DNA from: a virus | Virus record (IMG/VR): IMGVR_UViG_3300033388_001070 | Location: 1-41,170 of that record | DNA: 41,170 nucleotides | Strand: one strand, 5' to 3' | Part shown: piece after piece, positions 38,629 to 41,170 of the stretch | Position numbering within the stretch: the stretch's first letter is position 1 | Layout: every line of letters begins with the position of its first letter | The notes under the pieces: generated by a model | What the model saw: only the letters and a program-made list of their open reading frames with translations | The model's database searches: none | What the model was told of the DNA's origin: nothing | Made by a program: the position numbers and the translations under genes

Positions 38629-39171
38629 CTATTTAATTAAAGATTGCACTTTCAAGCCCAGCTTGGTTAGTTTCTTTGCTACTGCACCGGGGGATATTAT
38701 ACCGGGAGACTTAAAGAACGCCACTATCCATAGAGCGTTATTGACAAACTCGCTGCATATATTACGTTTGTGGTCTTGGAAGTGAATAGGCGATATGAAT
38801 TTCAATATATCCCAAGTCGCGTATCCGTAATTATTCCTTACTGCCTTGTCCATCCAGTCAAGAATGCCTGCATATTGATCGTCAGACAGTTCGATCTCAT
38901 AGAAATCCCAGTTCTCAGGATGATCTAACACCTCACTTGCATCACGCACGACAGTTCCGTTGTCGTCACCTCGCATGGTTGAAGTGTAGCAAGTGCCAAA
39001 CGCTTCGTAATGACCATCACTCCAAAGCACGCCGAATTGGCCGTTAGCGTCGGGGTCTTGCACTTCAATATGACTCCACTTGCTCAATGTCCTTGCACTG
39101 ATTAGCCAGTTGACGATATACTTGGCTTTTAGTTTCCACGGTGTCCTGTATAGCAAAACTCGCATCTTCAT
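38629..39171 (-). CDS. Permuted papain-like (NlpC/P60, YiiX-type) hydrolase
   Basis: A 180-residue protein with the circularly permuted NlpC/P60 layout. The catalytic His is in KWSHIEV (His34) near the N-terminus and the catalytic Cys in ICSEFVNNAL (Cys139) near the C-terminus. Between them lies YGYATWDILKFI, typical of YiiX/Lrat-like members. Such enzymes cut peptide amide or thioester/acyl bonds in cell-wall peptides or lipids. It may be a second lysis enzyme, but no signal peptide is visible. ATGA overlap with the gene before. Confidence 0.75.
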   Translation of the reverse strand: MKMRVLLYRTPWKLKAKYIVNWLISARTLSKWSHIEVQDPDANGQFGVLWSDGHYEAFGTCYTSTMRGDDNGTVVRDASEVLDHPENWDFYEIELSDDQYAGILDWMDKAVRNNYGYATWDILKFISPIHFQDHKRNICSEFVNNALWIVAFFKSPGIISPGAVAKKLTKLGLKVQSLIK

Positions 39172-39533
39172 GTTAATTCCTTTCCATCTACTGTAATACC
39201 TTTGTTAGATTCGCTTGCATCGCCCATATACCAGTCGTCAGTGTAAACACCTTCAAGTAAGCCTTCATTGTCGCAAGCCTTCATTGCCGCGTCTATGCGG
39301 GCAAGGGCTTGTAATGGGCCGCCGTATATTTTGTCGTAGCATTCTACGCTATTCTCAAATAACAGTTTATCGAAATACGCATCGTGATCATCCCAAGGCG
39401 AATCTGTGTCTGCATCAGCCTTGAACGGGTTAGCTTCTATCCACCAATGCCCATCAGATGTGCTTATCCTGACACCCATGTAATTTGCGGCGAGCAACAT
39501 CTTGAAAGCCTTTTCGTAATCCACGTCTGCCAT
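39168..39533 (-). CDS. Hypothetical protein
   Basis: A 121-residue acidic, Trp/Tyr-rich protein (for example DGHWWIEANPFKADADTD, GVYTDDWYMGD). No family was recognised. GAAAGGGAAAGAC serves as the ribosome site. A long hairpin lies upstream (39555-39597). Confidence 0.55.
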   Translation of the reverse strand: MADVDYEKAFKMLLAANYMGVRISTSDGHWWIEANPFKADADTDSPWDDHDAYFDKLLFENSVECYDKIYGGPLQALARIDAAMKACDNEGLLEGVYTDDWYMGDASESNKGITVDGKELT

Positions 39534-39554
39534 CTGTCTTTCCCTTTCAGTTAT

Positions 39555-39597
39555 ACCAGCCTACCCGCTGTAAATCTCGCGGCACAGGCAGGCTGGT
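39555..39597. other. Long intergenic hairpin
   Basis: ACCAGCCT (39555-39562) and AGGCTGGT (39590-39597) pair perfectly, with an inner CCGC/GCGG stem. No T-run follows on either strand, so it is not a terminator. It lies 22 bp before the start codon of the 121-residue gene, where it could affect its translation or mRNA stability. Confidence 0.5.
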
Positions 39598-39614
39598 TGT
39601 TAGTGTTAGTTTCC

Positions 39615-39737
39615 TTATTTGGACTTTCCAATCTTATTGATTATGACAAAAGTCATCACCACCAGCATCACTTGAATAGCTGTAATGCTCTTGTGGATAT
39701 GTTCCATTTGTTCTATTAGATTTGCTATATCACTCAT
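39615..39737 (-). CDS. Small single-pass membrane protein
   Basis: A 40-residue protein (starts MSDIANLIEQMEHIHK) with one transmembrane segment (VMLVVMTFVIINKIG) and a basic end. The ATG overlaps the previous stop (ATGA). Unknown function. Confidence 0.55.
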   Translation of the reverse strand: MSDIANLIEQMEHIHKSITAIQVMLVVMTFVIINKIGKSK

Positions 39738-39931
39738 TCCATCTCCTTTGCAAAAGCATCTATGGCTTCCCTGACTGATTTGCACGAAACGCCGCCAAGG
39801 TATTCGGCGTCAGAAGTAGAGTGAAGCCTCCACCCTCGGCCAGTTACAGACTTTCGCATAGTGCATACGTCCGAGTACTTATTGTCGGCATGGACTTTTT
39901 CTAAAAAATCAATTCGGTCTTTGTCTGTCAT
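39734..39931 (-). CDS. Small hypothetical protein downstream of a pseudoknot RNA
   Basis: A 65-residue protein (starts MTDKDRIDFLEKVHAD) of a type common in phages, with a central RGWRLHSTSD and a helical end (REAIDAFAKEME). Function unknown. It is the first gene after the promoter and type B RNA at 39953-40090. Confidence 0.6.
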   Translation of the reverse strand: MTDKDRIDFLEKVHADNKYSDVCTMRKSVTGRGWRLHSTSDAEYLGGVSCKSVREAIDAFAKEME

Positions 39932-39952
39932 AATGCTATCTCCCTAAAATGC

Positions 39953-40057
39953 GAACAGTCCCACGAACGATAATCCCAGCTATGAGGTTTTGGGCCGGAG
40001 GAAGCCCGATGTAGTTCGTGAGACTGTTCTTGTTTTTTGGTTTGTACCTCATAGCTG
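39953..40057 (-). ncRNA. Type B pseudoknot RNA (B2)
   Basis: Minus strand. Stem 1 CAGCTATGAGGT (40057-40046) pairs perfectly with ACCTCATAGCTG (39988-39977), 12 bp. Stem 2 (40029-40014) pairs with 39968-39953 over 16 bp with one mismatch (GAACAGTC core). They are interleaved, so this is an H-type pseudoknot; a small GGGC/GCCC hairpin sits in the second loop. The spacer between stem 1' and stem 2' is 8 nt, as in B1. The first base of stem 1 lies at the predicted transcription start. GCATTTTAGGGAG follows, so the U-rich end is weaker than in B1. Confidence 0.7.
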
Positions 40058-40062
40058 CTTAA

Positions 40063-40090
40063 ATTATACCACATCTTTTAACAATGTCAA
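40063..40090 (-). promoter_or_regulatory. Perfect-consensus sigma70 promoter
   Basis: Minus strand: -35 TTGACA (40090-40085), a 16-bp spacer, and -10 TATAAT (40068-40063). Both boxes match the consensus in all positions. It starts one base after the stop of the HNH gene (40092) and drives the type B RNA and the genes after it. Confidence 0.85.
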
Positions 40091-40091
40091 A

Positions 40092-40406
40092 TTATTTCTT
40101 GGTTTTCTTGGCTTCTGCTTGTTTAGCTGTCTCAATTTTATGACAAGGCTTACATAATGGGACTTGCGGGACATTCAAAAGCCTGTCAAATACCATATCA
40201 ATCAATTCTTGCCATTGTATTTCTGTAAGGTGGTGGACTTCGAGCTTCACCACGCGACCCTTAGCCATACTTTGCTTCACATCGCACTCAGTACAGCGAT
40301 AGTCAGCGTCTTTGAGTGCTTTGGCTCTTTCCCTTGACCTGAGCCATAATTGCCTTAATGCGGCCTTTACGCGACTCCTTGGGGTGTTGGGTTGTTTCTT
40401 ACCCAT
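40092..40406 (-). CDS. HNH endonuclease
   Basis: A 104-residue protein with a basic N-terminal half (SRVKAALRQLWLRSRERAK). The HNH core is YRCTECDVKQS, then VKLEVHHLTEIQW with the catalytic His pair, and VPLCKPCHKIET with the last zinc ligands and His. Small HNH proteins of this layout are common in phages and may be homing or packaging-linked nucleases. The start overlaps the Lar stop. Confidence 0.85.
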   Translation of the reverse strand: MGKKQPNTPRSRVKAALRQLWLRSRERAKALKDADYRCTECDVKQSMAKGRVVKLEVHHLTEIQWQELIDMVFDRLLNVPQVPLCKPCHKIETAKQAEAKKTKK

Positions 40407-40732
40407 TACTCTCCCCCTATTTCTTGGAGGGCTTGCTTGGCACAGGTTTGAGCTTTCATTAAGTCGACCCTACACCTTTTTACGGCCCCGTCAGTATGGA
40501 TGAGCGTGTACAGTTTGCCGTCTATGTATTTAAGAGCCTCCACTGCCTTTGCCAGCATTGGGTCTGGGTGGCGGGTGTCCCATGCAGCGGCAAGCTCTTC
40601 GCTGCCATGACTTCCTAATGATGCCGTTATATGTTCATTTAAGTAGAACCAACATGATTTATCGTGTTCGGCCCAATTCTCGCTATACGACCCACAAAAC
40701 GGGCAAGCCTTTAGTTCTTTATCTTTGCTCAT
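40406..40732 (-). CDS. Lar-like restriction alleviation protein
   Basis: A 108-residue protein. The N-terminal ~60 residues match the Lar zinc-ribbon family: KACPFCGSY, a second Cys in KSCWFY, and EELAAAWDTRHPD, the usual A-A-W-N-x-R ending. Lar proteins modulate host type I restriction. A helical C-terminal extension follows (AVEALKYIDGKLYTLIH). With the two DNA methyltransferases it may form an anti-restriction set. Confidence 0.7.
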   Translation of the reverse strand: MSKDKELKACPFCGSYSENWAEHDKSCWFYLNEHITASLGSHGSEELAAAWDTRHPDPMLAKAVEALKYIDGKLYTLIHTDGAVKRCRVDLMKAQTCAKQALQEIGGE

Positions 40733-41117
40733 TGGTATTCTCCTTATTTATCTTGCACAGGGCAGCGGCTATTAGGTAGTGTTCGGGCTGAATTTTAAGT
40801 ATTAGCCAGTCGCTATAATCCATACCATGAAAACCTTCTGAATTAGCAAAAACTTTCCACATAGCAGACTGAAAAGCTTCTTCCCCATACTCCGCCACAG
40901 CCCAGTCCCGCCACTTCATAGCCACGTTCCAGTCGTCTAGGGGGATGGGGTCTGGCTTAAAACCACAGTCGTCATCGTCACTCACTGAATGGCAAAGTAA
41001 AGCCCCTTGGCAATTCTGGCAGGTTTCCTCGACTGGCAACACCTCGCCCAGCAACCTCGACAACTCTGCCTTGCCCTCTGCGGTTTCAACGTCACATTTT
41101 AAAAGTTTATGCTTCAT
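40719..41117 (-). CDS. Hypothetical protein with Cys-rich N-terminal part
   Basis: A 132-residue protein. CQNCQGALLC near 33-42 and a later Cys in CGFKPDP could bind zinc, followed by DDWNVAMKWRDWAVAEYG and a helical end (HYLIAAALCKINKE). AAAGGAG lies upstream and the ATG overlaps the stop of the junction gene. Function unknown. Confidence 0.6.
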   Translation of the reverse strand: MKHKLLKCDVETAEGKAELSRLLGEVLPVEETCQNCQGALLCHSVSDDDDCGFKPDPIPLDDWNVAMKWRDWAVAEYGEEAFQSAMWKVFANSEGFHGMDYSDWLILKIQPEHYLIAAALCKINKENTNEQR

Positions 41118-41170
41118 GGGTTTGCTCCTTTATCCGGCTTGACCGGGGGTTGGTTATCGTTCATATTCAT
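41114..41170 (-). CDS. C-terminal part of the small Cys-rich gene at the window edge
   Basis: The frame from 41170 to a TGA at 41116-41114 encodes 18 residues (MNMNDNQPPVKPDKGANP). It is in frame with the gene at 1-120 if the window is circular. Its last codons include the AAAGGAG ribosome site of the next gene, and its stop overlaps that gene's ATG. It could also be a separate tiny ORF. Confidence 0.5.
   Translation of the reverse strand: MNMNDNQPPVKPDKGANP

Noticed and set aside
39555-39597. Type A RNA resembling the others (CCTGCC and TAGG segments)
   Set aside because: The segments are in reversed order, no promoter precedes it and no pseudoknot partner is present, so it is listed only as a hairpin.

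Overview
The window reads as a complete tailed-phage genome of podovirus type, about 41 kb and 40-odd percent GC. The capsid module carries an N4 gp56-like major capsid protein, a P22-like portal, a small/large terminase pair and three large Gln/Gly-rich or amphipathic ejection-type proteins. No integrase, repressor, DNA polymerase or tRNA is recognisable, so the lifestyle is unknown. Two or more lipobox proteins and canonical sigma70-type promoters suggest a Gram-negative host that cannot be named from sequence alone. The two window ends join in frame: the leftward gene running off position 1 continues at 41170 and stops at 41114. The contig is therefore probably a circular or circularly permuted genome cut inside one small gene.

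Layout. (1) A leftward transcription unit starts near 9.66 kb, runs to position 1, wraps to 41.17 kb and ends at 34.73 kb. It holds three small membrane/lipoprotein genes ending at a terminator (9.14 kb), then small zinc-ribbon and hypothetical genes, a YqaJ exonuclease with an ERF annealing protein, a 3D-domain murein hydrolase, a YbcO nuclease, a NinB-like protein, an O-like replication initiator, HNH nucleases, and YopX, ASCH-like and DUF551 accessory genes. After the wrap come Lar, HNH, a permuted papain-like hydrolase, a lipoprotein, a disrupted Dcm-type cytosine methyltransferase and a TSPPY-class methyltransferase. (2) A divergent control region lies at 9.66-9.86 kb. (3) A rightward unit runs from 9.86 to 34.67 kb: an AP2-HNH nuclease, small genes, a secreted alpha/beta hydrolase, terminase, portal, a cluster of tiny ORFs closed by a terminator, scaffold, capsid, head and tail proteins, ejection proteins, and a Lys/Arg-rich 25-residue peptide. 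It ends at a strong terminator facing the end of the leftward unit.

The most unusual content is a set of five intergenic modules. Each has a sigma70-type promoter with exactly 16 bp between the -35 and -10 boxes, followed at once by a 70-110 nt RNA that can fold into a pseudoknot. Two of them (type A, before the HNH genes at 9863 and 37924) share the same architecture with covarying stems and end in a hairpin over the Shine-Dalgarno sequence. Three (type B) are H-type pseudoknots followed by a U-rich stretch; one lies directly before an HNH gene and two directly after HNH genes. A second notable locus is the cytosine methyltransferase at 36.2-38.1 kb. An HNH gene sits between two diverged copies of its 5' end, its motif I is in a different frame from its other motifs, and about 1.1 kb is open in two same-strand frames that both look like protein. 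Several other genes are broken by single frameshifts or in-frame stops.
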